NCBI GenBank assembly: GCA_025765615.1
Contig: JAIVFJ010000109.1
Coordinates: 156,440 to 220,439 of the forward strand
Length of the DNA stretch: 64,000 nt
Direction of reading: 5' to 3'
From: Zopfochytrium polystomum
Taxonomy: Eukaryota; Chytridiomycota; Chytridiomycetes; Chytridiales; Chytridiaceae
The notes under the pieces are model-generated. The model saw nothing but the letters and a program-made list of their open reading frames with translations, was not told the origin of the DNA and did not search any database. This document shows positions 54,620-63,475 of this stretch, in pieces (positions within the stretch are counted from its first letter, which is position 1; the number at the start of each line of letters is the position of its first letter). A program made the translations under genes and the position numbers.

Positions 54620-55018
54620 TACTCCAACACTGCCCAAGGTGTCCACTCAGATGGGAAATCACAGCTTGGCTTCTATATTCTATTTGCAGGAACAGCTATT
54701 AGTGGGACATCTGTTTGGAGCAGCACTGTCATGCTGTCACCTGCAGGAAGCTGAATATGTTGTCTGAACTGGGACAAGAACTTAAGGCACTATCCCAAAT
54801 CTATTCAACACTTCAACTTCTGTCTCCAACTCCTCTTGTCATCTAAACTGACAACAGTGGTGTGATCAACCTCAGCTCAAATTATCTTTACACCAATAGG
54901 TCAAAGCATATCATTGTAAAGTATCATTACATTCGAGAACTTGTGGAACAAAAGGTTGTACGGCTTGAATGGATTGCTGTAGGAGAACAGCCTGCAGACT
55001 ATATGACGAAATCTCTCT
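54620..55018 (+). pseudogene. Copia RNase H remnant
   Basis: Plus-strand pieces read GVHSDGKSQLGFYILFAGTA with ISGTSVWSSTVMLSPAGS (the SGYVF..ISWxSKKQxTVxLSSxEAE region) and then TDNSGVINLSSNYLYTNRSK, HIIVKYHYIRELVEQKVV and EQPADYMTKSL (TDNxGAI, KHIxxxYHxIRE, ADxxTKxL). An in-frame TAA and TGA interrupt it, and the first aspartate segment is lost. Confidence 0.7.
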
Positions 55019-55332
55019 GAGCTATTCTCAGTGAATACCATCTGAGTTGCATTGGTTTTCTTACCTCCGACTCATTTTTTTCTGATCTGTGAAGCTGTTT
55101 TCTTCTTTGTTCTTTTTAATTACTTTGACTCATTTTCTTTTACCTCTGAAGTTCAATATGTGCCCCCATCCATTTTTGTTAGTGTGGTCTGTCCTTTCTG
55201 TTCTGCCATCCGATGGCCAGTCATACCTGTTTGTGATTCTTCTTTTTCTGGTGTACAGTTTCCTTAAGTTGACTATGGCTTAAGGTTTTCCTCCGTGCCG
55301 GCCTTTGCTCCTGCCCACAGCTTAGGGGGGAG

Positions 55333-55561
55333 TGTTAGTTTTGGGTCTTTTGGTGTAAGCAGTGTGCAGGAGCTTTGACCTGATACTGCTCTGCAAGGAT
55401 GACTTGCAGCATTTTGCAAGTGATGGTCCTTGTAACAGTTTTGTATAAAGACAAACACAAGACTGACAGAAGCCAAGATCAACCTCCCACCACCACCACC
55501 TTCAGTAGTGTACACCACAGCAGCCCAACCCATCAATCAGCCACCATAGCAAATTCTTTCA
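55333..55561 (+). repeat. 3' LTR
   Basis: 229 bp, starting TGTTAGTTTTGGGTC directly after the polypurine tract and ending AAATTCTTTCA followed by the TSD GGAAT. Confidence 0.9.
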
Positions 55562-55565
55562 GGAA

Positions 55566-56895
55566 TCAGGAAGGAAAGGGCAGAGCCGTGGAAAAGGGGC
55601 GGAGGAGGGGAGGTGGAAGGCAATTAGTGCACTTCTGGCGGTACAGGATGTGGGGGACGCATAATTGTCTGTGGAGTAGGATTGGAAACAGTGACTGTGC
55701 GCCGAATCCAGAGCGTTCCAAGAGCTGGGCGAACAAGGCCAAGGTAGTGTTGGCGCCAGGACCGAATACCGCCTCGCAAGAGGAGCCAATCGGGAGGACA
55801 GGTGTTGGAGTGGTGGCGACTGCATGTACTATTGAGGAGCACGAGGTGGCCGTTGCTGATGTACAGGGGGTATTTGAGGCTGCGGGGAGGCAGTAATGCT
55901 GGGTGATAACCTTGGAGTGGGGGATTGCGAGGGAGAGGAGGTGACCTGCGAGGCTGCAGGAGCTGGGCTTGCAACTGGGGACGGTGCGTGGGACGTACCG
56001 GGGAGGAGCCAGAACAAGGGAGGCAGCGTCCGGCAGTGCTGACGAGGAGCTCATGGAGGGAGGAAGAGATAGCATCAAGAGATTGAGTGTATTGGAACGC
56101 GCGACCAATGGGTGGATAATCAAAGGGCAGGGAAGGTTGGGTGAGGAACGTTCGTTCTGCTGGGGTGAGGGTGGAGTCAAGGGCGTCGAGGTTTTCCTGT
56201 AGGTTTGGGAGAGCTGTGTCCACTGTTTGAGCGAATGCACGTTTTTGATCCTCTGAAGCCTGTGCAGGCTGGATAGTACGTCGACGGGTGGGGGTGAAGG
56301 GGAATGTTGTGTATGGGCAGAGGGCAAGTGTGATAAAGCAAGGAAGGTGGTCGGAGATGTCTGGGAGGTGGGGGTACTCGTCAGGGGAAGCGATGCTGGA
56401 GGAAGCGTGGTGGTGGAGGAAGGTGTCGCAGACCCAAATGCTGTCAAGGCGTGAACAATATGTTGAGTTGGTGGAGGAGTGAGAGAAGGCGGAGAGGTTG
56501 GGGTGGGTAGTGCGAAAGGTATCCGATAGGCCACTGGCTGACAGGATAGGAATGAACCTGCGGCAAGAGGGTGGGATGGGTTCAGCAGTATTATGATCGA
56601 GGGGTGAGATAAGAGCATTCCAGTCACCGAACCAGTAAGCTGGGTGATGTTGGGCGGAGTCGTGGTTGAGGAGGTTGGTACACCACTCTTGGAGAGGTGT
56701 GGTTTCTGGGGACAGCTGAGAAGCAGGCCAGTAGATAGAACGGAAGAAGAGACGGCGATTGTGGAAGGAGAGGGTAATGGCAAGTCCTCTGGTGTTGTGT
56801 TGGCTGATGTTGGTGACGTGGCGGTAAAAGGAAGACGCCAAAATGAAGCTGACCCCAGCATGTTTCGATGTTGAAGCGTCAGTGAAAATACCCAT
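55566..56895 (-). pseudogene. LINE endonuclease (EEP/APE type), frame-broken
   Basis: Minus-strand frames encode GIFTDASTSKHAGVSFILAS, YWFGDWNALISPLDHNTAE (GDFN equivalent), STYCSRLDSIWVCDTFL (SRIDxxxVS) and PHLPDISDHLPCFITL (the SDHxPV motif). These are three hallmarks of apurinic-type endonucleases of non-LTR elements. After about residue 250 the sequence becomes proline-rich and the frame changes. The expected reverse transcriptase does not follow; the LTR element cuts in at 55566. Confidence 0.75.
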
Positions 56896-57067
56896 GTAGT
56901 TATTTGAGGAGTGTTGGCAGGATCGCGTGTGTGGCGTTAACAGCAGAACAGCCAGTCTCTTGAAGTGCGAGGATGATTGTGCCAGTTGATGTCATCCATT
57001 CCAGTATTGAAATACATTTGGTTTTTTTATAAAAGGATGAGGGGAAGGAAAGGAAGGGGGTGATACA

Positions 57068-58597
57068 CTATACGCAATTCAACAGGCGAGGGCCGCCCTG
57101 AGAGTGGGAGACGGCAGGAGCGGTGGTGCAGGCAACAGGCGGGGTGCGAGCCTTATCAGAGTAAGTGGGAGAGGTGCGCATGGTGATGTCGTGGGTGGAA
57201 GCGCGGGTTGGAGTAGCGTCGAGGGGAGGGACTGAGGGGGAGGGGCGGGGTTTGAAGCTGCGTTGTTGGAGGAAAAAGTCGACAGGTTGCTGAGCAAAGG
57301 GGGCGATGACAGCAGACAATTCATTGCGGAGACGGGCGTGGATTTCTGCAACTGCATTCTCAATCTGAGTCTGAACGGCGTTGGTGAGTGTGTTCCTGAT
57401 GAGTCTTCTGAAGGTCTGCGAGGATTGCATCGGCGTTGGCCTTTTGCTCAGCACGGAGGGTGGAGAGGGCGGCATTCTGAGACTCAACAAATTTCGTATG
57501 CAGAGCGGCTTGTGTTGGGTGGAGAGGCTACGCATGTCCTTCATAAATTGGGCAAGCTCAAGGGAGACCGCTTGATTAGGGGGAGGGAGGGTCTGGGTGG
57601 CGTTGCGTGCTCGAGGAAGGAGGAGTTGGTGGGTTGGGTGGGGGAGGGGTCGAGGGGCCTGGCGTCTAGCAAGTGGGCAGTTGTATGTGAAATGGTTGGT
57701 GAATCCGCAACGTTGGCAACAAGTGAAGGAGGTTTGTGCCTCGTTCCAATAGGGTTGAAGAGTGGTGGAGCGTCCATTGATAAGGATAGAGTTGTTAAGG
57801 GAGAGAAGATCACTGCAGGAGGGAAACACAAGGAAGGCTTTGTTGGAGCGTCCAGCAGATTTGGTAACAGGGTTAAAATAACTGGGGTTACGAACGAGGG
57901 AACAGCCAAGATCAGTAGCGAGGGGGCCCAGGTCACAAGCAGAGAGGTTATGCGGCAAGTTGAAAAGAACACCAGTGCAAAGGTTTTCATCTTTAACTCA
58001 AGCATCACGCTCTGCAGGGGTTTTGCGGAGGCGGAAAGCAACGCCAGCACCGTTAACAAATGCAAAGGGAGGAAACTGAGAAGGGGGGGCAGTGAACAAA
58101 ATGAAAGCGACAGTCGAGGCGAGGTTGCGATTGTGGGTGTAGGCGATGTCGACGACATCCCCGGAGTCGTGGAGGAGTTGATGGAGGGTGTGGGTGATGG
58201 GTGCCTTATGGGAAGGGAACGTATCGGAGAGGACACTTGGAGCAAGGTGGGTAGCGAGAAGGATGTTGGTAAAATTGCGATTCTCAAGGTACGTGGCTGC
58301 GTTGAAGAGTGGAAGACCGTGCGAGATGTGATTGTAGAAAAGGGTGTGTGTCGTAAAGAGGGTGCGGATTGCAACGAGTCGTTTGTCAGACGGTTTGGAG
58401 ACCAGATTGAGTGTGATGTATGGAGGATTCAGATTGGTGGTGACAGGGCCTCGCAGAAAGATCTCGTTTTGTGCACAGATCTGAGCGATCTCCTCGATGT
58501 GCGGTTGGAAATTGTTATTGTCAGGAGGAGGTACGCAGATCTGCAGGATGGAGTGCGTAGAGGTGGTCGTGATGGAATGAACGATGGAGTCAGGCAT
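57068..58597 (-). pseudogene. LINE ORF1 (gag-like) with zinc knuckle, one frame break
   Basis: The first part (57998-58597) opens MPDSIVHSITTTSTHSILQI and includes RNFTNILLATHLAPSVLSD and FVNGAGVAFRLRKTPAERD. The second part (57068-57958, other frame) includes SAGRSNKAFLVFPSCSD and a CX2CX4HX4C knuckle (CQRCGFTNHFTYNC) followed by a long Pro/Ser/Thr-rich tail. The two parts meet near 57970-58000. ORF1 products of non-LTR elements bind RNA. The long plus-strand frame 57263-58714 is its antisense shadow. Confidence 0.7.
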
Positions 58598-58667
58598 GCT
58601 GGAGCGATCGGAGCTGTGGTGGCAGTGGCACAGTCAGGTGGTCTGTGTGCCGATTGGCGGATACTGT

Positions 58668-58684
58668 ATAATTATGGGCAATCA
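58668..58684. repeat. Right 17-bp target-site duplication of the large LINE
   Basis: ATAATTATGGGCAATCA, identical to 47882-47898. Confidence 0.9.
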
Positions 58685-58710
58685 GCCTGGCCTCTCCTAT
58701 CTCAGCAGAA

Positions 58711-59312
58711 CTAAAGCGCCTTTAAGAATTTGCGCCAGTCACGCGCCTTGGCCTCCGGAACTAAGGTGAGATACACGGTGCGTCTTTGAAAGGATCTACG
58801 GGAGGGAGTGTTTTTCGACACTATAGGGAACGCCCTTGCCGGTGTTCTTGGCGCGAGCGCCGCTGGTGCTGACGCTCTTCGGGCGACATTGACGGGAGGA
58901 GCTGCAGTGCCAACAGGGGCGGCGGTGGCGGCGCGAGATCGAGGCGCATGCAGCAAATTCTGAAAGTGCAGCTGACTGTCCGAACGGATTGTTTAACACG
59001 GCTGAGGCTGTCCGAAAGGGCCGCTTCAAAAATTGTGCGGAAGAGCAGGACGCCAAGGATTGTGCATAAAAGAAAGGCGAATAGAATCAGTATTTCGTTG
59101 AATGGGTTTGCATCGACGAACAGCCATACCCTCAAAACCTCCATCAGAACGCTTGCTGCGTATCCATCGCGCAGAATGAAATCGAAACAGATCACAAGGG
59201 AGATGGCAGTGCTAATGAACGTATAAGCTGATTGCTCATCGTCCGCAAGGTCGCTTGCGGGAACATCAAACAGATCTGCTCCAGTCAGTCCTTCTTTGAT
59301 GGAGAAGTTCAT
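58711..59312 (-). CDS. Membrane protein of unknown function
   Basis: ATG at 59312 opens MNFSIKEGLTGADLFDVPAS, then DDEQSAYTFISTAISLVICF, an amphipathic stretch and a strong membrane segment ILILFAFLLCTILGVLLF. After about 58960 the frame that stays sensible changes: LLHAPRSRAATAAPVGT and SAPAALAPRTPARAFPIVS in the next frame lead to a stop at 58711. That C-terminal region has a diverged inverted relative at 62660-62935. One base shift or a missed intron near 58957 is implied. No family recognised. The LINE insertion lies 27 bases past the stop. Confidence 0.45.
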
Positions 59313-59500
59313 TTATGTTGCCGTGATATATTTATCTCGCCCAAAAGAGCGGACGCGATCTCCTGTATCTACTTTTTATTTACGTCTGTGTGCACGTTCG
59401 AATTTACTTGTTGCTCGGCATCTGGCCTCTCTGATGATTTTGAGCCTGCCTTTTGTTCCGCCGACGGACAGAATTCGTAATCCTTTATTTGTTTAAATGC
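59313..59500. other. Spacer, nothing recognised
   Basis: No feature supported between two minus-strand genes. Confidence 0.35.
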
Positions 59501-60260
59501 TTATTTGTTTCGCCCAGATTGTCCTAGTGCCCGTGATTCCACCCAAGACACGAAGACATAACAGTAACTTCGCTCTTTTGAATCCAAAGTTCGTTCGGGT
59601 AAAAGAGTGGATTTCTTGAACTCAGGAGCATTTGGAGACGGCTGACCAAGATAACCTTGTAGTCGGACTTCATCCTCATAACCCATGAAAACGAAGACTT
59701 CGATCACATTGGCTGGGAAGCGATCGGGAACCAGCATGCCAGCAAAAGTTCTGGTGCCGCTTCGAATTTCGTGTCCTTTGCAATCCAGTCAACCCAGGTG
59801 AGACACTGAGGATTGCAAAACGCATAAGCCCCCGTGTTTGACTTGAGCACAGCTCTTACCTGCCTCACTGACGGCATCCCATTTGTCGAGCGAGGCACCG
59901 TCATGGCCACCCTCAAACAATGGAGTCGTTTGAACTCAACAAGTATCTTGCTTCGCGAGGGAAAAGGTTAATGCCAAAGTAACTTGTCGAAACCAGGAAC
60001 CTGTTTTTTCTCTTCTTTTTTTTTCATTTTTTTTTTTTTTTTTTATTGTTCCAGCCCCAGAGGGGAAACCAGGAACCTGTACCTTTGGGGAAGTGCAATG
60101 ACATCATCTTGCCAGCAGTAGACTCCTGACTGTCGCACTTGACTTGTCCGTAGGATCCATGTAGTACTTTGCACCACAAGCCTTCGTCGTTTATCTTTTG
60201 CGCAATGCCAAAATCACCAATCTTGAAGATGGGCTGATTTTGAGTATTAATATCATCGAC
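59501..60260 (-). pseudogene. Protein-kinase-like gene remnant, interrupted by a retro-insertion
   Basis: Minus-strand 60075-60260 encodes QPIFKIGDFGIAQKINDEGL, with the kinase DFG motif in a KIGDFGIA context. Past the insertion at 60005-60064 a coding-like part continues in another frame (GGHDGASLDKWDAVSEA). Then WIAKDTKFEAAPEL, a one-base shift at A4 59744-59747 (minus-strand T4), and PDRFPANVIEVFVFMGYEDE follow before a stop at 59501. A possible intron (GTAAGA..CCTCAG) lies at about 59800-59860. The N-terminal lobe of a kinase is not found upstream, although the region 60440-60600 also looks coding. The overall family assignment rests on the DFG segment only. Confidence 0.35.
60005..60064 (-). 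mobile_element. 60-bp micro-insertion: extreme 3' tail of a LINE with 16-bp TSDs
   Basis: A T-rich run (poly(A) on the minus strand) followed by ATTGTTCCAGCCCCAGAGG is flanked by identical GAAACCAGGAACCTGT at 59989-60004 and 60065-60080. The reverse complement, CTCTGGGGCTGGAACAAT plus A-tail, matches the 3' end CAGGGCTAGAACAATGAAAA of the LINE at 30538-32534. This is a severely 5'-truncated insertion in which only about 20 bases of element plus tail were copied. Confidence 0.8.
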
Positions 60261-61020
60261 AAAAAAAATTCTGATAATTTGGCCTCCGGTGACGCAGGTG
60301 GAAGAAGTTGCGTTTTCACGTCGAGGAGAGAGAGTGTTAGGTGAAATAGAATATGGATAACGATGCTGAGCACAGGAGTCCCATAAGAGAGCAAGCAGTT
60401 AGTCCGATCGTTGCCCCACCAGACCTCTAGCGCTTGAGCATCACGCCTACAAGGCGAAAGACAAGCCCTTGAAACCGACCATTTTCTTGATCGTTCGGCT
60501 CGAAGTCCCAGGACGTCCGCATGAGGGTCAGGGCGGCTAGGCATGCGTTGCAGAGGCCCACGGCAATGAATTGCTGCGGTCATTTGGTGTTTATGCCTCA
60601 TTCTGGACAAACTCGCGTCGAGCCTTTTTTCTCGGATTTTGAAACCTCTCCCGATTGCGTTTCCCGGCACCTGGAACGCCTTTGACCGTCATACAATAAA
60701 TTCCCATCAGAACGTGAGCTCCACAGCCAGCAGAAGGTGACTTCGCTCTCCCATCCAATACACTCTTTCTGGGGGTTCCGCTCAATCAGCGGACGTATTT
60801 CGATGTGCGACAGTGAATGGAGTGTGGATCTTGCACTGTTGTCGACTCAGAAATAAGCACCATCGCGAATCTCTCCTGTGCGGCGTAAAGTTCTGGTGCG
60901 GGGCTACCCTCAGCGTCGTTGGTGCACGCATCGCGATCATGTCTCGTCACATGCATTCGCTGGGTGGATATTCTCTTTATTCGCATTGACAGATCGATCA
61001 AAAAAAAAAACCAAGAGGGC
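60261..61020. other. No confidently supported gene
   Basis: About 60440-60600 on the minus strand reads FIAVGLCNACLAALTLMR then TSWDFEPNDQENGRFQG, which looks coding but unrecognised, and could be a membrane-spanning exon of the kinase-like gene. The rest shows nothing. Confidence 0.25.
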
Positions 61021-61526
61021 TCAAGGCTCAGTTGTTGTCGCCGCGCCCTCAATCAGCTTCTTGACCATCGCCTCCACCTTTGCAATGTTTGCGCCAACGA
61101 CCGTCTCCACGGCCTTGCCGTCATTGTAGCAGATGAACGTGGGCATCGCGGTGATCCCGGCCTCTTGAGAAATGTCTTGGAAATCGTCGACGTCGACCTT
61201 GAGGAAGATCGCCGAGCCGGCGTACTTTTCGGCGAGCTCGGCGTACAAGGGTGCGACCATTTTGCAGGGCCCGCACCATGAGGCGGTATGAAGTCTGGTG
61301 AGGGGTTGATGGATTGAAGGGAGTTGTCAGGTGCGGTGGGGGCAGAGATGGATTGGTTCGTTGGCAGCGGGGAGAAAGATGGGACAGGTGATTGAGGATG
61401 GTGAATGCAGGCAGTGCAGGCAGACTGGAGGCGCGTTTTTGTTTTTGAAGCCCTACCAACTACAACGACGCCGCCCTTCTTGAGGGCAGAGTGGTACTCG
61501 TCGGCTTGTTCGATTGCCTTGACCAT
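61021..61526 (-). CDS. Thioredoxin, 2 exons, 2-base insertion beside the active site
   Basis: Exon 1 (61457-61526) gives MVKAIEQADEYHSALKKGG and VVVV. The intron 61295-61456 (GTAGGG..CACCAG) splits the codon of the aspartate in VVVDF. Exon 2 (61021-61294) contains the redox motif WCGPCKMVAPLY, FLKVDVDDFQDISQEAG, ITAMPTFICYNDGKAVETVV (cis-proline MPT) and ends AATTTEP. Two extra bases (AT at 61288-61289) lie between DF and TASWCGPC, so the strict frame is broken four codons before the catalytic cysteines. All other positions fit classical cytosolic thioredoxin of about 105 residues. I consider a consensus error or a recent lesion both possible. Thioredoxin reduces protein disulfides with thioredoxin reductase. 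Confidence 0.8.
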
Positions 61527-61918
61527 GTTTGAGCGTGGCTGTCTTCTTCTGATGATGTTGCTGGTTTGGCGCGGGTCCGCTTTTTTTGTATGTTTTATAG
61601 GCGGCGGGCCAAGACTCGACTTGGCTCGCCTTTTTGCCTTCGTCCTTGGCTTTGCCCCTGTCGGTGGCTCCGCCACTGGGCTTCCCGCGATAACGACCAC
61701 AAACTTTGGTTCACGAAAAGGTCAGTGATTCCACGAGAGAGCCCCTCCCCCTCTTTGCATTGCTCGCCTTCACTTGATGGAGAAAGTTGGGGTTTATATT
61801 CTGTTGAAGATATATACAAATATGGAGCAGTTTCATTCTATGACATAGTGAGCGTCGCGTATTCCGATCGTGGTTGCAAGATTAGGCTTGAGAAGATTAT
61901 GCCGGCGGCCGCATCCGA
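61527..61918. other. 5' flank of thioredoxin, nothing else recognised
   Basis: GGCTCGCCTTTTTGCC-type low complexity only; no supported gene. Confidence 0.35.
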
Positions 61919-62305
61919 GGCGTGATTTCGATCCACTTTCGATTGGCCCAGCCCGTCCAGTTGACCCGTAAAGAGACGGTAACGCCAATGTTAATGAAAT
62001 TGTCTGAGTGTGAAGAGTCGAGCGGCGCGCCGAAATCCACTGTTATCTGTGGTGTGGAAGGAAAGAAAGACGCAGACCATTGTTCAGGCTGCGAATACAA
62101 ATCGGTTCATCTTTTGCGCACAGAGCCAAAAAAAGATTGGAGGGGTAATCGACAAGATGCGCTCCGCAGCTGCCATAGGCAGGACACTGTCCACCGATTG
62201 CGCCGTCATGGTTGGGTTCGTAGCATACACAGACTTGAACCATTGATCCGAAAGTCGATGAATTTGTGCCTGCCAAAGCAGCTCTTCGTCATAATTCGAG
62301 TGCAC
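61919..62305 (-). pseudogene. Unrecognised, probably decayed coding sequence
   Basis: Minus-strand frames read like protein in two steps. The first is YDEELLWQAQIHRLSDQWF, MTAQSVDSVLPMAAAERILS and ITPPIFFWLCAQKMNRFVF (62110-62305). In the next frame, PEQWSASFFPSTPQITVDFG, SHSDNFINIGVTVSLRVNW and TGWANRKWIEITPRM follow to a stop at 61919. No family is recognised. A one-base shift near 62100 would join them. Confidence 0.3.
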
Positions 62306-62552
62306 ACCATACGGTCTTGGAAGTCAGCCAGACCTGCCACACTGAGCGCTATACTGATGAGGCCGGCTTGGGGAAGGTTGATGGATGTGTGTTTGCCATG
62401 TTTAGGACACCCCAGTTACTTGAAACAGTTTTACCAGTCATCCAAACCGTTTTTTCTAGTCGACCAGCCCTTAATACGGGCTGAGCCCTCTTCCTCGCAG
62501 TCCGCTGTCGTCTCGCGGAGTTGTCGGGTTGTCGTTCAGATATCCACAACAC

Positions 62553-62648
62553 GCTTGGTTCTGCCAAGGTTCTTGGCTTTCTGCCATACCTGTGTGGCAT
62601 TTCACTCTTCTCGTCACGCAGCCTCTGGCTGCATGAAATAATAAAAAA
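62553..62648 (+). mobile_element. LINE 3'-end fragment with A-rich tail
   Basis: CGCTTGGTTCTGCCAAGG through CAGCCTCTGGCTGCATGAAA and ATAATAAAAAA matches, with few changes, the 3' end of the large minus-strand LINE (reverse complement of about 47914-48012). Homology begins abruptly at 62553, so it is a 5'-truncated copy of about 95 bp. I could not find a clear TSD. Confidence 0.7.
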
Positions 62649-62659
62649 CGCTCTTAACC

Positions 62660-62935
62660 AGCTGCGTCATAATTTTGTTGCACGCACCTCACGCTTGCGC
62701 CGCGCTAACCCAATTATCACCGCACGCACCAAGAGCGCCAGCACCAGCAGCGCCCGCGCCAAGAACGCCGGCATGCGGCACACCCACAAGCGTCGAAAAA
62801 TTGCTCCCCTTAGATCCTTCCAAAGACGCGCTTCACTACATCTGGGACGACACCTCGGTTCCGAAAGCCAAGGCGCGTCGATCCACGCGTGACGGCGCAG
62901 GCTCTCTGCCAACGTCTCCGTCAAGTTCATGAGAA
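62660..62935 (+). other. Diverged inverted copy of the membrane-protein 3' region at 58716-58960
   Basis: Plus-strand LLHAPHACAA, APAAPAPRTPACGTPTS, VEKLLPLDPSKDAL and PKAKARRSTRD parallel the minus-strand LLHAPRSRAA, APAALAPRTPARAFPIVS, KNTPSRRSFQRRT and PEAKARDWRK of 58711-58956. DNA similarity is also visible (GCGCCAAGAAC, AGATCCTTTCAAAGACGC). A further stretch, 62940-63160, encodes a hydrophobic WPFVVMFFYLPLLLQTK. The block lies directly after the LINE 3' end, while its relative lies directly before the other LINE. Confidence 0.5.
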
Positions 62936-63475
62936 AGAACAGTTCTCGAACGGGCGAGGAGCCGGGAGTGCGCAATCCATTTCGTCCCTGCATTTTGGTG
63001 GAAATCCTGGATTCTTATCAAACCAAGACCTGGGATGTTTTGGTGGCTTCTTTCACTTCATGGCGGGTGGAGATCGAATGGCCTTTCGTCGTAATGTTCT
63101 TTTACCTGCCGTTGCTCTTGCAAACAAAAAGGTGCTCCAGCAGTGATGATAAATTACATTGCGTCGCGAGATCGAAGCCCAACGAGGCCAACTAAAGCGA
63201 GGAGAAGTGAAGTTTTTTTCGGAGGATAAATCGGGAAATAGTCTAGTAAGCGAAACGAAAGAGCGGGAGCCATTGAGACGGTCAAGTTTGAGCAGCACCA
63301 AGAATTGGAAAGCGTGAGAGGAAAATGATGACGTATAAAGTAGTCCTACTTAGAAAAAAAGGTGCACGAACGCACAACACACACAGGCACAATCAACCGC
63401 GGTTGCAGGAGCACCGTGCGCCACTCCTGTCATTACCATATGCTTGCAATTCAGGCAAAACATCACCACTACTAT
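62936..63475. other. Continuation of the duplicated block and spacer
   Basis: Apart from the hydrophobic stretch noted above (about 63070-63130), nothing is recognised before the 3' end of the last gene. Confidence 0.3.

Larger units (their letters stand above)
48165..55561 (+). mobile_element. LTR retrotransposon (copia-related), 7.4 kb, near-identical LTRs, decayed interior
   Basis: Two LTRs of 223 and 229 bp (48165-48387 and 55333-55561) begin TGTTAG and end TTTCA. They differ only by a TG insertion, a GAAG insertion and one T/C change that I can see. The element is flanked by GGAAT on both sides. A polypurine tract, CTTAGGGGGGAG, immediately precedes the 3' LTR. RNase H motifs of the copia type lie at 54620-55018. 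The interior is full of stops and no long frame survives. It is inserted into the minus-strand LINE. The LTR TATA box is probably TATAAAG (48277-48283). Confidence 0.9.
47899..58667 (-). mobile_element. LINE (non-LTR) retrotransposon split by a nested LTR element
   Basis: On the minus strand the element runs from about 58667 to a poly(A)-type tail at 47899-47925 (plus-strand TTTGTTTTTTTTTTATTTATT). It has 17-bp TSDs. Coding parts are ORF1 with a zinc knuckle (57068-58597) and the endonuclease (55566-56895). Removing the nested 7.4-kb LTR element leaves about 3.4 kb with no reverse transcriptase, so the element has an internal deletion or was mobilised in trans. Its 3' end (TTCTTGGCTTCCTGCCATAC through GCGTGAAATAATAAA) matches the fragment at 62553-62648. 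Confidence 0.85.

Noticed and set aside
57263..58714. 483-residue plus-strand frame
   Set aside because: Antisense to LINE ORF1, which shows a real zinc knuckle; the plus-strand translation shows no family.
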